From Protula sp. h YS-2021 (lineage: Eukaryota > Annelida > Polychaeta > Sabellida > Serpulidae), in assembly GCA_949752745.1 (NCBI GenBank), contig OX457029.1, positions 10,083,511-10,147,510 on the forward strand: a stretch of DNA of 64,000 bases, written 5' to 3'. Below are positions 46,547-61,700 of this stretch, one piece after another. The position numbers and the translations under genes were made by a program. The notes under the pieces were generated by a model. The model did no database searches. It saw nothing but the letters and a program-made list of their open reading frames with translations, and had not been told where the DNA came from. Position 1 is the stretch's first letter; every line of letters begins with the position of its first letter.

Positions 46547-49379
46547 TAAAAATTACCGCCTAGGAATAAATTTTGGAGGAACTTAAAATTTCACTCAATT
46601 TCTACAGGTCCCTACATGTGAAATATTTTAAAATTTAAAACTGTCAGAAAATTTCAGAAATGCATTTGAATCCCTTTTGTAGAGTTCTTGGAGTCTCTAG
46701 AGTGCTAGTAAGTAAAAATTACGGGCTAGGAATAAATTTTGGAGGAACTTCAAATTTCACTCAATTTCGACAGGTCATGACCTGTGAAAAATTTTTAAAT
46801 TTGAAAAATGACAGAAAGTATCAGAAATGCATTTGAATGCCTCCTGTACTATCCCTGTATTCATTTCTGAGGGAGTAATTAAAAATTACGGCTTAGGAAT
46901 AAATTTTGGAGGAACTTAAAATTTCACTCAATTTCTACAGGTCCCGACCTGTGAAATATTTTAAAATTTGAAAACTGTCAGAAAATATACGAAATTCATT
47001 TGAATGCCTTTTGTAGAGTTCTTGGAGGCTGCAGAGTGCGAGTAAGTAAAAATTACGGGCTAGGAATAAATTTTGGAGGAACTTAAAATTTCACTCAATT
47101 TCGACAGGTCATGACCTGTGAGATATTTTAAAATTTGAAAACTGTCAGAAAATTTCAGAAATGCATTTGAATGCCTTTTCTAGAGTTCTTGGAGTCTCTA
47201 GAGTGCTAGTAATAAATTTTGGAGGAACTTCAAATTTCACTCAATTTCGACAGGTCATGACCTGTGAAAAATTTTTAAATTTGAAAAATGACAGAAAGTT
47301 TCAGAAATGCATTTGAATGCCTCCTGTACTATCCCTGTATTCATTTCTGAGGGAGCAATTAAAAATTACGGCCTAGGAATAAATTTTGGAGGAACTTAAA
47401 ATTTCACTCAATTTCTACAGGTCCCGACCTGTGAAATATTTTAAAATTTGAAAACTGTCAGAAAATATCAGAAATGCATTTGAATGCCTTTTGTAGAGTT
47501 CTTGGAGTCTGCAGAGTGCTAGTAAGTAAAAATTACGGGCTAGGAATAAATTTTGGAGGAACTTAAAATTTCACTCAATTTCGACAGGTCATGAAATGTG
47601 AAAAATTTTTAAATTTGAAAAATGACAGAAAGTTTCAGAAATGCATTTGAATGCCTCCTGTACTATCCCTGTATTCATTTCTGAGGGAGCAATTAAAAAT
47701 TACGGCCTAGGAATAAATTTTGGAGGAACTTAAAATTTCACTCAATTTCTACAGGTCCCGACCTGTGAAATATTTTAAAATTTGAAAACTGTCAGAAAAT
47801 ATCAGAAATGCATTTGAATGCCTTTTGTAGAGTTCTTGGAGTCTGCAGAGTGCTAGTAAGTAAAAATTACGGGCTAGGAATAAATTTTGGAGGAACTTAA
47901 AATTTCACTCAATTTCGACAGGTCATGAAATGTGAAATATTTTATAATTTGAAAACAGTTAGAAAATTTTAGAAATGCATTTTAATGCCTTTTCTAGAGT
48001 TCTTGGAGTCTCTAGAGTGCTAGTAATAAATTTTGGGGGAACTTCAAATTTCACTCAATTTCCACAGGTCATGACCTGTGGAAATTTTTTAAATTTGAAA
48101 AATGACAGAAAGTTTTAGAAATGTATTTGAATGCCTCCTCTACTATCCCTGTATTCATTTCCGAGGTAGTAAGTAAAAATTACGGCCTAGGAATAAATTT
48201 TGGAGGAACTTAAAATTTCTCTCAATTTCTACAGGTCCCGACCTGTGAAATATTTTAAAGCTTGTAAACTTTCAGAAAATTTCAGAAATGCATTTGAATG
48301 CCTTTTCTAGAGTTCTTGGAGTCTCTAGAGTGCTAGTAATAAATTTTGGAGGAACTTAAAATTTCACTCAATTTCCACAGGTCATGACCTGTGAAAAATT
48401 TTTAAATTTGAAAAATGACAGAATGTTTCAGAAATGCAATTGAATGCCTCCTGTACTACCTTGTTTTCATTTCTTAGGTAGTAATTAAAAATTACGGCCT
48501 AGGAATAAATTTTGGAGGAACTTAAAATTTCACTCAATTTCTACAGGTCCCGACCTGTGAAATATTTTAAAATTTGAAAACTGTCATAAAATTTCAGAAA
48601 TGCATTTGAAGCCTTTTCTAGAGGTCTTGGAGTCTCTAGAGTGCTAGTAAGTAAAAATTACGGCCTAGGAATAAATTTTGGAGGAACTTAAAATTTCACT
48701 CAATTTCTACAGGTCATGACCTGTGAAATATTTTAAAATTTGAAAACTTTCAGAAAATTTCAGAAATGCATTTGAATGTCTTTTGTAGAGTTCTTGGAGT
48801 CTCTAGAGTGCTAGTAATAAATTTTGGAGGAACTTAAAATTTCACTCAATTTCGACAGGTCATGAGCTGTGAAAAATTTTTAAATTTGAAAAAATGACAG
48901 AAAGTTTCAGAAATGCATTTGAATGCCTCCTGTTCTATCCCTGTATTCATTTCTGAGGTAGTAGTTAAAAATTACGGCCTAGTAATAAATTTTGGAGGAA
49001 CTTAAAATTTCACTCAATTTCTACAGGTCCCGACCTGTGAAATATTTTAAAATTTGAAAACTGTCAGAAAATTTCAGAGATTCATTTGAATGCCTTTTGT
49101 AGAGTTCTTGGAGTCTCTAGAGTGCTAGTAAGTAAAAATTACGGCCTAGGAATAAATTTTGGAGGAACTTAAAATTTCACTCAATTTCTACAGGTCCCTA
49201 CATGTGAAATATTTTAAAATTTGAAAAATTTCAGAAAATTTCAGAAATTCATTTGAATGCCTTTTGTAGAGTTCTTGGAGTCCGCAGAGTGCTAGTAAGT
49301 AAAAATTACGGGCTAGGAATAAATTTTGGAGGAACTTAAAATTTCACTCAATTTCTACAGGTCATGACCTGTGAAAATT

Positions 49380-52240
49380 TTAAAATTTGAAAACTGTGAG
49401 AAAATTTTAGAAATGCATTTGAATGCCTTTTTTAGAGTTCTTGGAGTCTCTAGAGTGCTAGTAATCAATTTTGGAGGAACTTAAAATTTCACTCAATTTC
49501 CACAGGTCATGACCTGTGAAAAATTTTTAAATTTGAAAAATGAAAGAAAGTTTCAGAAATGCATTTGATTGCCTCCTGTACTATCCCTGTATTCATTTCT
49601 GAGGTAGTAAGTAAAAACTACGGCCTAGGAATAAATTTTGGAGGAACTTAAAATTTCTCTCAATTTCTACAGGTCCCTACATGTGAAATATTTTAAAATT
49701 TGAAAACTTTCAGAAAATTTCAGAAATGCATTTGAATGTCTTTTGTAGAGTTCTTGGAGTCTCTAGAGTGCTAGTAATAAATTTTGGAGGAACTTAAAAT
49801 TTCACTCAATTTCCACAGGTCATGAGCTGTGAAAAATTTTTAAATTTGAAAAATGACAGAAAGTTTCAGAAATGCATTTGAATGCCTCCTGTACTATCCC
49901 TGTATTCATTTCTGAGGGAGTAATTAAAAATTACGGCCTAGTAATAAATTTTGGAGGAACTTAAAATTTCACTCAATTTCTACAGGTCCCTACATGTGAA
50001 ATATTTTAAAATTTGAAAAATTTCAGAAAATTTCAGAAATTCATTTGAATGCCTTTTCTAGAGTTCTTGGAGTCTGTAGAGTGCTAGTAATAAATTTTGG
50101 AGGAACTTAAAATTTCACTCAATTTCCACAGGTCATGAGCTGTGAAAAAATTTTAAATTTGAAAAATGACAGAAAGTTTTAGAAATGCATTTGAATGCCT
50201 ACTGTACTATCCCTGTATTCATTTCTGAGGTAGTAATTAAAAATTACGGCCTAGGATAAAATTTTGGAGGAACTTAAAATTTCACTCAATTTCGACAGGT
50301 CCCGACCTGTGAAATATTTTAAAATTTGAAAATGTCAGAAAATTTCAGAAATTCATTTGAATGCCTTTTGTAGAGTTCTTGGAGTCCGCAGAGTGCTAGT
50401 AAGTAAAAATTACGGCCTAGGAATAAATTTTGGAGGAACTTAAAATTTCACTCAATTTCTACAGGTCATGACCTGTGAAATATTTTAAAATTTGAAAACT
50501 GTGAGAAAATTTTAGAAATGCATTTGAATGCCTTTTTTAGAGTTCTTGGAGTCTCTAGAGTGCTAGTAATCAATTTTGGAGGAACTTAAAATTTCACTCA
50601 ATTTCCACAGGTCATGACCTGTGAAAAATTTTTAAATTTGAAAAATGAAAGAAAGTTTCAGAAATGCATTTGATTGCCTCCTGTACTATCCCTGTATTCA
50701 TTTCTGAGGTAGTAAGTAAACACTACGGCCTAGGAATAAATTTTGGAGGAACTTAAAATTTCTCTCAATTTCTACAGGTCCCTACATGTGAAATATTTTA
50801 AAATTTGAAAACTTTCAGAAAATTTCAGAAATGCATTTGAATGTCTTTTGTAGAGTTCTTGGAGTCTCTAGAGTGCTAGTAATAAATTTTGGAGGAACTT
50901 AAAATTTCACTCAATTTCGACAGGTCATGAGCTGTGAAAAATTTTTAAATTTGAAAAATGACAGAAAGTTTCAGAAATGCATTTGAATGCCTCCTGTACT
51001 ATCCCTGTATTCATTTCTGAGGGAGTAATTAAAAATTACGGCCTAGTAATAAATTTTGGAGGAACTTAAAATTTCACTCAATTTCTACAGGTCCCGACCT
51101 GTGAAATATTTTAAAATTTGAAAACTGTCAGAAAATTTCAGAAATTCATTTGAATGCCTTTTGTAGAGTTCTTGGAGTCTCTAGAGTGCTAGTAAGTAAA
51201 AATTACGGCCTAGGAATAAATTTTGGAGGAACTTAAAATTTCACTCAATTTCTACAGGTCCCTACATGTGAAATATTTTAAAATTTGAAAAATTTCAGAA
51301 AATTTCAGAAATTCATTTGAATGCCTTTTCTAGAGCTCTTGGAGTCTCTAGAGTGCTAGTAATAAATTTTGGAGGAACTTAAAATTTCACTCAATTTCCA
51401 CAGGTCATGAGCTGTGAAAAAATTTTAAATTTGAAAAATGACAGAAAGTTTTAGAAATGCATTTGAATGCCTCCTATACTGTCCCTGTATTCATTTCTGA
51501 GGTAGTAAGTAAAAATTACGGCCTAGGAATAAATTTTGGAGGAACTTAAAATTTCGTTCAATTTCTACAGGTCCCGACCTGTGAAATATTTTAAAATTTG
51601 AAAACTGTCAGAAAATTTCAGAAATGCATTTGAATGCCTTTTGTAGAGTTCTTGGAGTCTGTAGAGTGCTATTAAGTAAAAATTACGGCCTAGGAATAAA
51701 TTTTGGAGGAACTTAAAATTTCACTCAATTTCTACAGGTCCCTACATGTGAAATATTTTAAAATTTGAAAAATTTCAGAAAATTTCAGAAATTCATTTGA
51801 ATGCCTTTTCTAGAGCTCTTGGATTCTCTAGAGTGCTAGTAATAAATTTTGGAGGAACTTAAAATTTCACTCAATTTCCACAGGTCATGAGCTGTGAAAA
51901 AATTTTAAATTTGAAAAATGACAGAAAGTTTTAGAAATGCATTTGAATGCCTCCTCTACTGTCCCTGTATTCATTTCTGAGGTAGTAAGTAAAAATTACG
52001 GCCTAGGAATAAATTTTGGAGGAACTTAAAATTTCGTTCAATTTCTACAGGTCTCGACCTGTGAAATATTTTAAAATTTGAAAACTTTCAGAAAATTTCA
52101 GAAATGCTTTTGAATGCCTTTTCTAGAGTTCTTGGAGTCTGTAGAGTGCAAGTAATAAATTTTGGAGGAACTTAAAATTTCACTCAATTTCCACAGGTCA
52201 TGAGCTGTGAAAAAATTTTAAATTTGAAAATGTCAGAAAA
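49380..52240 (-). repeat. Block duplications of 1105 and 1898 bp
   Basis: The variant GTAATCAATTTTGG starts at 49461, 50566 and 52464, giving intervals of 1105 and 1898 bp. The copies at 50566 and 52464 also share GTAAACACTACGGCC, so they are closer relatives of each other than of the first. The 1105-bp interval equals the seven-monomer unit in the forward array because the monomer sum is the same; the variants differ. Confidence 0.82.
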
Positions 52241-55200
52241 TTTCAGAAATTCATTTGAATGCCTTTTGTAGAGTTCTTGGAGTCCGCAGAGTGCTAGTAA
52301 GTAAAAATTACGGGCTAGGAATAAATTTTGGAGGAACTTAAAATTTCACTCAATTTCTACAGGTCATGACCTGTGAAATATTTTAAAATTTGAAAACTGT
52401 GAGAAAATTTTAGAAATGCATTTGAATGCCTTTTTTAGAGTTCTTGGAGTCTCTAGAGTGCTAGTAATCAATTTTGGAGGAACTTAAAATTTCACTCAAT
52501 TTCCACAGGTCATGACCTGTGAAAAATTTTTAAATTTGAAAAATGAAAGAAAGTTTCAGAAATGCATTTGATTGCCTCCTGTACTATCCCTGTATTCATT
52601 TCTGAGGTAGTAAGTAAACACTACGGCCTAGGAATAAATTTTGGAGGAACTTAAAATTTCTCTCAATTTCTACAGGTCCCTACATGTGAAATATTTTAAA
52701 ATTTGAAAACTTTCAGAAAATTTCAGAAATGCATTTGAATGTCTTTTGTAGAGTTCTTGGAGTCTCTAGAGTGCTAGTAATAAATTTTGGAGGAACTTAA
52801 AATTTCACTCAATTTCGACAGGTCATGAGCTGTGAAAAATTTTTAAATTTGAAAAATGACAGAAAGTTTCAGAAATGCATTTGAATGCCTCCTGTACTAT
52901 CCCTGTATTCATTTCTGAGGGAGTAATTAAAAATTACGGCCTAGTAATAAATTTTGGAGGAACTTAAAATTTCACTCAATTTCTACAGGTCCCGACCTGT
53001 GAAATATTTTAAAATTTGAAAACTGTCAGAAAATTTCAGAAATTCATTTGAATGCCTTTTGTAGAGTTCTTGGAGTCTCTAGAGTGCTAGTAAGTAAAAA
53101 TTACGGCCTAGGAATAAATTTTGGAGGAACTTAAAATTTCACTCAATTTCTACAGGTCCCTACATGTGAAATATTTTAAAATTTGAAAAATTTCAGAAAA
53201 TTTCAGAAATTCATTTGAATGCCTTTTCTAGAGCTCTTGGAGTCTCTAGAGTGCTAGTAATAAATTTTGGAGGAACTTAAAATTTCACTCAATTTCCACA
53301 GGTCATGAGCTGTGAAAAAATTTTAAATTTGAAAAATGACAGAAAGTTTTAGAAATGCATTTGAATGCCTCCTCTACTGTCCCTGTATTCATTTCTGAGG
53401 TAGTAAGTAAAAATTACGGCCTAGGAATAAATTTTGGAGGAACTTAAAATTTCGTTCAATTTCTACAGGTCTCGACCTGTGAAATATTTTAAAATTTGAA
53501 AACTTTCAGAAAATTTCAGAAATGCTTTTGAATGCCTTTTCTAGAGTTCTTGGAGTCTGTAGAGTGCAAGTAATAAATTTTGGAGGAACTTAAAATTTCA
53601 CTCAATTTCCACAGGTCATGACCTGTGAAAAATTTTTAAATTTGAAAAATGAAAGAAAGTTTCAGAAATGCATTTGATTGCCTCCTGTACTATCCCTGTA
53701 TTCATTTCTGAGGTAGTAAGTAAAAACTACGGCCTAGGAATAAATTTTGGAGGAACTTAAAATTTCTCTCAATTTCTACAGGTCCCTACATGTGAAATAT
53801 TTTAAAATTTGAAAACTTTCAGAAAATTTCAGAAATGCATTTGAATGTCTTTTGTAGAGTTCTTGGAGTCTCTAGAGTGCTAGTAATAAATTTTGGAGGA
53901 ACTTAAAATTTCACTCAATTTCGACAGGTCATGAGCTGTGAAAAATTTTTAAATTTGAAAAATGACAGAAAGTTTCAGAAATGCATTTGAATGCCTCCTG
54001 TACTATCCCTGTATTCATTTCTGAGGGAGTAATTAAAAATTACGGCCTAGTAATAAATTTTGGAGGAACTTAAAATTTCACTCAATTTCTACAGGTCCCG
54101 ACCTGTGAAATATTTTAAAATTTGAAAACTGTCAGAAAATTTCAGAAATGCATTTGAATGCCTTTTGTAGAGTTCTTGGAGTCTGTAGAGTGCTATTAAG
54201 TAAAAATTACGGCCTAGGAATAAATTTTGGAGGAACTTAAAATTTCACTCAATTTCTACAGGTCCCTACATGTGAAATATTTTAAAATTTGAAAAATTTC
54301 AGAAAATTTCAGAAATTCATTTGAATGCCTTTTCTAGAGCTCTTGGAGTCTCTAGAGTGCTAGTAATAAATTTTGGAGGAACTTAAAATTTCACTCAATT
54401 TCCACAGGTCATGAGCTGTGAAAAAATTTTAAATTTGAAAAATGACAGAAAGTTTTAGAAATGCATTTGAATGCCTCCTCTACTGTCCCTGTATTCATTT
54501 CTGAGGTAGTAAGTAAAAATTACGGCCTAGGAATAAATTTTGGAGGAACTTAAAATTTCGTTCAATTTCTACAGGTCTCGACCTGTGAAATATTTTAAAA
54601 TTTGAAAACTTTCAGAAAATTTCAGAAATGCTTTTGAATGCCTTTTCTAGAGTTCTTGGAGTCTGTAGAGTGCAAGTAATAAATTTTGGAGGAACTTAAA
54701 ATTTCACTCAATTTCCACAGGTCATGAGCTGTGAAAAAATTTTAAATTTGAAAATGTCAGAAAATTTCAGAAATTCATTTGAATGCCTTTTGTAGAGTTC
54801 TTGGAGTCCGCAGAGTGCTAGTAAGTAAAAATTACGGGCTAGGAATAAATTTTGGAGGAACTTAAAATTTCACTCAATTTCTACAGGTCATGACCTGTGA
54901 AATATTTTAAAATTTGAAAACTGTGAGAAAATTTTAGAAATGCATTTGAATGCCTTTTTTAGAGTTCTTGGAGTCTCTAGAGTGCTAGTAATCAATTTTG
55001 GAGGAACTTAAAATTTCACTCAATTTCCACAGGTCATGACCTGTGAAAAATTTTTAAATTTGAAAAATGAAAGAAAGTTTCAGAAATGCATTTGATTGCC
55101 TCCTGTACTATCCCTGTATTCATTTCTGAGGTAGTAAGTAAAAACTACGGCCTAGGAATAAATTTTGGAGGAACTTAAAATTTCTCTCAATTTCTACAGG

Positions 55201-57260
55201 TCCCTACATGTGAAATATTTTAAAATTTGAAAACTTTCAGAAAATTTCAGAAATGCATTTGAATGTCTTTTGTAGAGTTCTTGGAGTCTCTAGAGTGCTA
55301 GTAATAAATTTTGGAGGAACTTAAAATTTCACTCAATTTCGACAGGTCATGAGCTGTGAAAAATTTTTAAATTTGAAAAATGACAGAAAGTATCAGAAAT
55401 GCATTTGAATGCCTCCTGTACTATCCCTGTATTCATTTCTGAGGGAGTAATTAAAAATTACGGCCTAGTAATAAATTTTGGAGGAACTTAAAATTTCACT
55501 CAATTTCTACAGGTCCCGACCTGTGAAATATTTTAAAATTTGAAAACTGTCAGAAAATTTCAGAAATTCATTTGAATGCCTTTTGTAGAGTTCTTGGAGT
55601 CTCTAGAGTGCTAGTAAGTAAAAATTACGGCCTAGGAATAAATTTTGGAGGAACTTAAAATTTCACTCAATTTCTACAGGTCCCTACATGTGAAATATTT
55701 TAAAATTTGAAAAATTTCAGAAATTCATTTGAATGCCTTTTCTAGAGCTCTTGGAGTCTCTAGAGTGCTAGTAATAAATTTTGGAGGAACTTAAAATTTC
55801 ACTCAATTTCCACAGGTCATGAGCTGTGAAAAAATTTTAAATTTGAAAAATGACAGAAAGTTTTAGAAATGCATTTGAATGCCTCCTCTACTGTCCCTGT
55901 ATTCATTTCTGAGGTAGTAAGTAAAAATTACGGCCTACGAATAAATTTTGGAGGAACTTAAAATTTCGTTCAATTTCTACAGGTCTCGACCTGTGAAATA
56001 TTTTAAAATTTGAAAACTTTCAGAAAATTTCAGAAATGCTTTTGAATGCCTTTTCTAGAGTTCTTGGAGTCTGTAGAGTGCAAGTAATAAATTTTGGAGG
56101 AACTTAAAATTTCACTCAATTTCCACAGGTCATGACCTGTGAAAAATTTTTAAATTTGAAAAATGACAGAAAGTTTCAGAAATGCATTTGAATGCCTCCT
56201 GTGCTATCCCTCTATTCATTTCTGAGGTAGTAATTAAAAATTACGGCCTAGGATAAAATTTTGGAGGAAATTAAAATTTCACTCAATTTCGACAGGTCCC
56301 GACCTGTGAAATATTTTAAAATTTGAAAATGTCAGAAAATTTCAGAAATTCATTTGAATGCCTTTTGTAGAGTTCTTGGAGTCCGCAGAGTGCTAGTAAG
56401 TAAAAATTACGGGCTAGGAATAAATTTTGGAGGAACTTAAAATTTCACTCAATTTCTACAGGTCATGACCTGTGAAATATTTTAAAATTTGAAAACTGTA
56501 AGAAAATTTTAGAAATGCATTTGAATGCCTTTTTTAGAGTTCTTGGAGTCTCTAGAGTGCTAGTAATAAATTTTGGAGGAACTTAAAATTTCACTCAATT
56601 TCCACAGGTCATGTGGAAATGACCTGTGAAAAATTTTTAAATTTGAAAAATGAAAGAAAGTTTCAGAAATGCATTTGACTGCCTCCTGTACTATCCCTGT
56701 ATTCATTTCTGAGGTAGTAAGTAAAAACTACGGCCTAGGAATAAATTTTGGAGGAACTTAAAATTTCTCTCAATTTCTACAGGTCCCTACATGTGAAATA
56801 TTTTAAAATTTGAAAACTTTCAGAAAATTTCAGAAATGCATTTGAATGTCTTTTGTAGAGTTCTTGGAGTCTCTAGAGTGCTAGTAATAAATTTTGGAGG
56901 AACTTAAAATTTCACTCAATTTCAACAGGTTATGACCCGTGAAAAATTTTTAAATTTGAAAAATGACAGAAAGTTTCAGAAATGCATTTGAATGCCTCCT
57001 GTACTATCCCTGTATTCATTTCTGAGGTAGTAATTAAAAATTACGGCCTAGTAATAAATTTTGGAGGAACTTAAAATTTCACTCAATTTCTACAGGTCCC
57101 GACCTATGAAATATTTTAAAATTTGAAAACTGTCAGAAAATTTCAGAAATGCATTTGAATGCCTTTTCTAGAGTTCTTGGAGTCTCTAGAGTGCTAGTAA
57201 TAAATTTTGGAGGAACTTCAAATTTCACTCAATTTCCACAGGTCATGACCTGTGAAAAAA
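51840..57260 (-). repeat. About 2524-bp higher-order repeat
   Basis: GTAATCAATTTTGG at 52464 and 54988, and a chimeric monomer (TGAGCTGTGAAAAAATTTT joined to AAATGTCAGAAAATTTC) at 52201 and 54725, are 2524 bp apart. CTACTGTCCCTGTATTC recurs near 51961, 53379, 54485 and 55893. The different intervals show smaller units inserted or removed within the larger one. Confidence 0.83.
56603..56628. repeat. Palindrome with enlarged loop
   Basis: The normal CACAGGTCATGACCTGTG has gained sequence so that arms CACAGGTCAT and ATGACCTGTG flank a GTGGAA loop. The inserted GTGGAAAT resembles adjacent monomer sequence and suggests a local template switch at the hairpin tip. Confidence 0.75.
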
Positions 57261-58779
57261 TTTTAAATTTGAAAAATGACAGAAAGTTTCAGAAATGCAT
57301 TTGAATGCCTCCTGTACTATCCCTGCTTTCATTTCTGAGGTAGTAATTAAAAATTACGGCCTAGGAATAAATTTTGGAGGAACTTAAAATTTCACTCAAT
57401 TTCTACAGGTCCCGACCTGTGAAATATTTTAAAATTTAAAAACTGTCAGAAAATTTCAGAAATTCATTTGAATGCCTTTTGTAGAGTTCTTGGAGTCTGT
57501 AGAGTGCTATTAAGTAAAAATTACGGGCTAGGAATAAATTTTGGAGGAACTTGAAATTTCACTCAATTTCGAGAGGTCATGACCTGTGAAATATTTTAAA
57601 ATTTGAAAACTGTCAGAATATTTCAGAAATGCATTTGAATGCCTTTTCTAGAGTTGTTGGAGTCTCTAGAGTGCTAGTAATAAATTTTGGAGGAACTTAA
57701 AATTTCACTCAATTTCCACAGGTCATGACCTGTGAAAAATTTTTAAATTTGAAAAATGACAGAAAGTTTCAGAAATGCATTTGAATGCCTCCTGTACTAT
57801 CCCTGTATTCATTCTGAGGTAGTAAGTAAAAATTGCGGCCTAGCAATAAATTTTGGAGGAACTTAAAATTTCATCAATTTCTACAGGTCCCGACCTGTGA
57901 AATATTTTAAAATTTGAAAACTTTTAGAAAATTTCAGAAATGCATTTGAATGCCTTTTCTAGAGTTCTTGGAGTCTCTAGAGTGCTAGTAATAAATTTTG
58001 GAGGAACTTAAAATTTCACTCAATTTCAACAGGTCATGACCTGTGAAAAATTTCAGAAATTCATTTGAATGCCCTTTGTAGAGTTCTTGGAGTCTGTAGA
58101 GTGCTAGTTAGTGAAAATTATGGGCTAGGAATAAATTTTGGAGGAACTTAAAATTTCACTCAATTTCTACAGGTCCCGACCTGTGAAATATTTTAAAATT
58201 TGAAAACTGTCAGAAAATTTCAGAAATTCATTTGAATGCCTTTTGAGAGTTCTTGGAGTCTGTAGAGTGCTATTAAGTAAAAATTACGGCCTAGGAATAA
58301 ACTTTGTAGGAACTTAAAATTTCTCTCAATTTCTACAGGTCCCGACCTGTGAAATATTTTAAAATTTGAAAACTGTCAGAAAATTTCAAAAAAAACTTTT
58401 GAATGCCTTTTCTAGAGTTCTTGGAGTCGCTAGAATGCTAGTAATAAATTTTGGAGGAACTTAAAATTTCACTCAATTTCCACAGGTCATGAGCTGTGAA
58501 GAATTTTTAAATTTGAAAAATGACAGAAAGTTTCAGAAATGCATTTGAATGCCTCCTGTACTATCCCTGCATTCATTCCTGAGGTAGTAAGTAAAAATTA
58601 CGGCCTAGGAATAAATTTTGGAGGAACTTAAAATTTCACTCAATTTCAAGAGGTCATGACCTGTGAAATATTTTAAAATTTGAAAACTGTCAGAAAATTT
58701 CAGAAATGCATTTGAATACCTTTTCTAGAGTTCTTGGAGTCTCTAGAGTGCTAGTAATAAATTTTGGAGGAACTCAAAA

Positions 58780-61700
58780 TTTCACTCAATTTGCACAGTG
58801 AAAAAATTTTAAATTTGAAAAATGACAGAAAGTTTGAGAAATGCATTTGAATGCCTTCTGTACTATCCCTATATTCATTTCTGAAGTAGTAAGTAAAAAT
58901 TACGGCCTAGGAATAAATTTTGGAGGAACTTAAAATTTCACTCAATTTCTACAGGTCCCGACCTGTGAAATATTTTAAAATTTGAAAACTGTCAGAAAAT
59001 TTCAGAAATTCATTTGAATGCCTTCCACAGGTCATCGCCTGTGAAAAATTTTTAAATTTGAAAAATGTCAGAAAGTTTCAGAAATGCTTTTGAATGAATC
59101 CTCTTCTATCCCTGTATACATTTCTGAGGTAGTAAGTAAAAATTACGGCCTAGGAAGAAATTTTGGAGGAACTTAAAATTTCACTCAATTTCTACAGGTC
59201 CCGACCTGTGAAATATTTTAAAATTTCAAAAATTGTAAGAAAATTTCAGAAATTCATTTAAATGCCTTTTGTAGAGTTCTTGGAGTCTGCAGAGTGCTAA
59301 TAAGTAAAAATTACGGGCTAGGAATAAATTTTGGAGGAACTTAAAATTTCACTCAATTTCGACAGGTCATGACCTGTGAAATATTTTAAAATTTGAAAAC
59401 TGTCAGAAAATTTCACAAATGCATTTGAATGCCTTTTCTAGAGTTCTTGGAGTCTCTAGAGTGCTAGTAATAAATTTTGTAGGAACTTAAAATTTCACTC
59501 AATTTCCACAGGTCATGACCTGTGAAAAAATTTTAAATTTGAAAATTGTCAGAAAGTTTCAGAAATGCATTTGAATTCCTCCTATTCTATCCATGTATTC
59601 ATTACTGAGGTAGTAAGTAAAAATTGCGGCCTAGCAATAAATTTTGGAGGAACTTAAAATTTCATCAATTTCTATAGGTCCCGACCTGTGAAATATTTTA
59701 AAATTTGAAAACTTTCAGAAAATTTCAGAAATGCATTTGAATGCCTTTTCTAGAGTTCTTGGAGTCTCTAGAGTGCTAGTAAGAAATTTTGGAGGAATTT
59801 CAAATTTCACTCAATTTCCACAGGTCATGACCTGTGAAAAAATTTTTGAATTTGAAAAATGACAGAAAGTTTCAGAAATGCATTTGAATGCCTCCTGTAC
59901 TATCCCTGTTTTCATTTCTGAGGTAGTAATTAAAAATTACGGCCTAGGAATAAATTTTGGAGGAACTTAAAATTTCACTCAATTTCTACGGGTCCCGACA
60001 TGTGAAATATTTTAAAATTTGAAAACTGTCAGAAAATTTCAGAAATTCATTTGAATGCCCTTTGTAGAGTTCTTGGAGTCTGTAGAGTGCTATTAAGTAA
60101 AAATTACGGCCTAGGAATAAATTTTGTAGGAACTTAAAATTTCTCTCAATTTCAACAGGTCCCGACCTGTGAAATATTTTAAAATTTGAAAACTGTCAGA
60201 AAATTTCAAAAAATGCATTTGAATGCCTTTTCTAGAGTTCTTGGAGTCTCTAGAGTGCTAGTAATAAATTTTGGAGGAACTTAAAATTTCACTCAATTTC
60301 CACAGGTCATGAGCTGTGAAGAATTTTTAAATTTGAAAAATGACAGAAAGTTTCAGAAATGCATTTGAATGCCTCCTGTACTATCCCTGCATTCATTTCT
60401 GAGGTAGTAAGTAAAAATTACGGCCTAGGAATAAATTTTGGAGGAACTTAAAATTTCACTCAATTTCAAGAGGTCATGACCTGTGAAATATTTTAAAATT
60501 TGAAAACTGTCAGAAAATTTCAGAAATGCATTTGAATACCTTTTCTAGAGTTCTTGGAGTCTCTAGAGTGCTAGTAATAAATTTTGGAGGAACTCAAAAT
60601 TTCACTCAATTTCCAGAGTGAAAAAATTTTAAATTTGAAAAATGACAGAAAGTTTGAGAAATGCATTTGAATGCCTTCTGTACTATCCCTGTATTCATTT
60701 CTGAAGTAGTAAGTAAAAATTACGGCCTAGGAATAAATTTTGGAGGAACTTAAAATTTCACTCAATTTCTACAGGTCCCGACCTGTGAAATATTTTAAAA
60801 TTTGAAAACTGTCAGAAAATTTCAGAAATGCATTTGAATGCCTTTTCTAGAGTTCTTGGAGTCTCTAGATTGCTAGTAATAAATTTTGGAGGAACTTAAA
60901 ATTTCACTTAATTTCTACAGGTCCCGACCTGTGAAATATTTTAAAATTTGAAAACTGTCAGAAAATTTCAGAAATTCATTTGAATGCCTTCCACAGGTCA
61001 TCGCCTGTGAAAAATTTTTAAATTTGAAAAATGTCAGAAAGTTTCAGAAATGCTTTTGAATGAATCCTCTTCTATCCCTGTATACATTTCTGAGGTAGTA
61101 AGTAAAAATTACGGCCTAGGAATAAATTTTGGAGGAACTTAAACTTTCACTCAATTTCTACAGGTCCCGACCTGTGAAATATTTTAAAATTTGAAAACTG
61201 TCAGAAAATTTCAGAAATGCTTTTGAATGCCTTTTCTAGAGTTCTTGGAGTCTCTAGAGTGCTAGTAATAAATTTTGGAGGAACTTAAAATTTCACTCAA
61301 TTTCTACAGGTCCCGACCTGTGAAATATTTTAAAATTTGAAAACTGTCAGAAAATTTCAGAAATTCATTTGAATGCCTTTTGTAGAGTTCTTGGAGTCTG
61401 TAGAGTGCTAGTTAGCAAAAATTATGGGCTAGGAATAAATTTTGGAGGAACTTAAAATTTCACTCAATTTCAAGAGGTCATGACCTGTGAAATATTTTAA
61501 AATTTGAAAACTGTCAGAAAATTTCAGACATGCATTTGAATGCCTTTTCTAGAGTTCTTGGAGTCTCTACAGTGCTAGTAATAAATTTTGGAGGAACTTC
61601 AAATTTCACTCAATTTCTACAGGTCCCGACCTGTGAAATATTTTAAAATTTCAAAAATTGTAAGAAAATTTCAGAAATTCATTTAAATGCCTTTTGTAGA

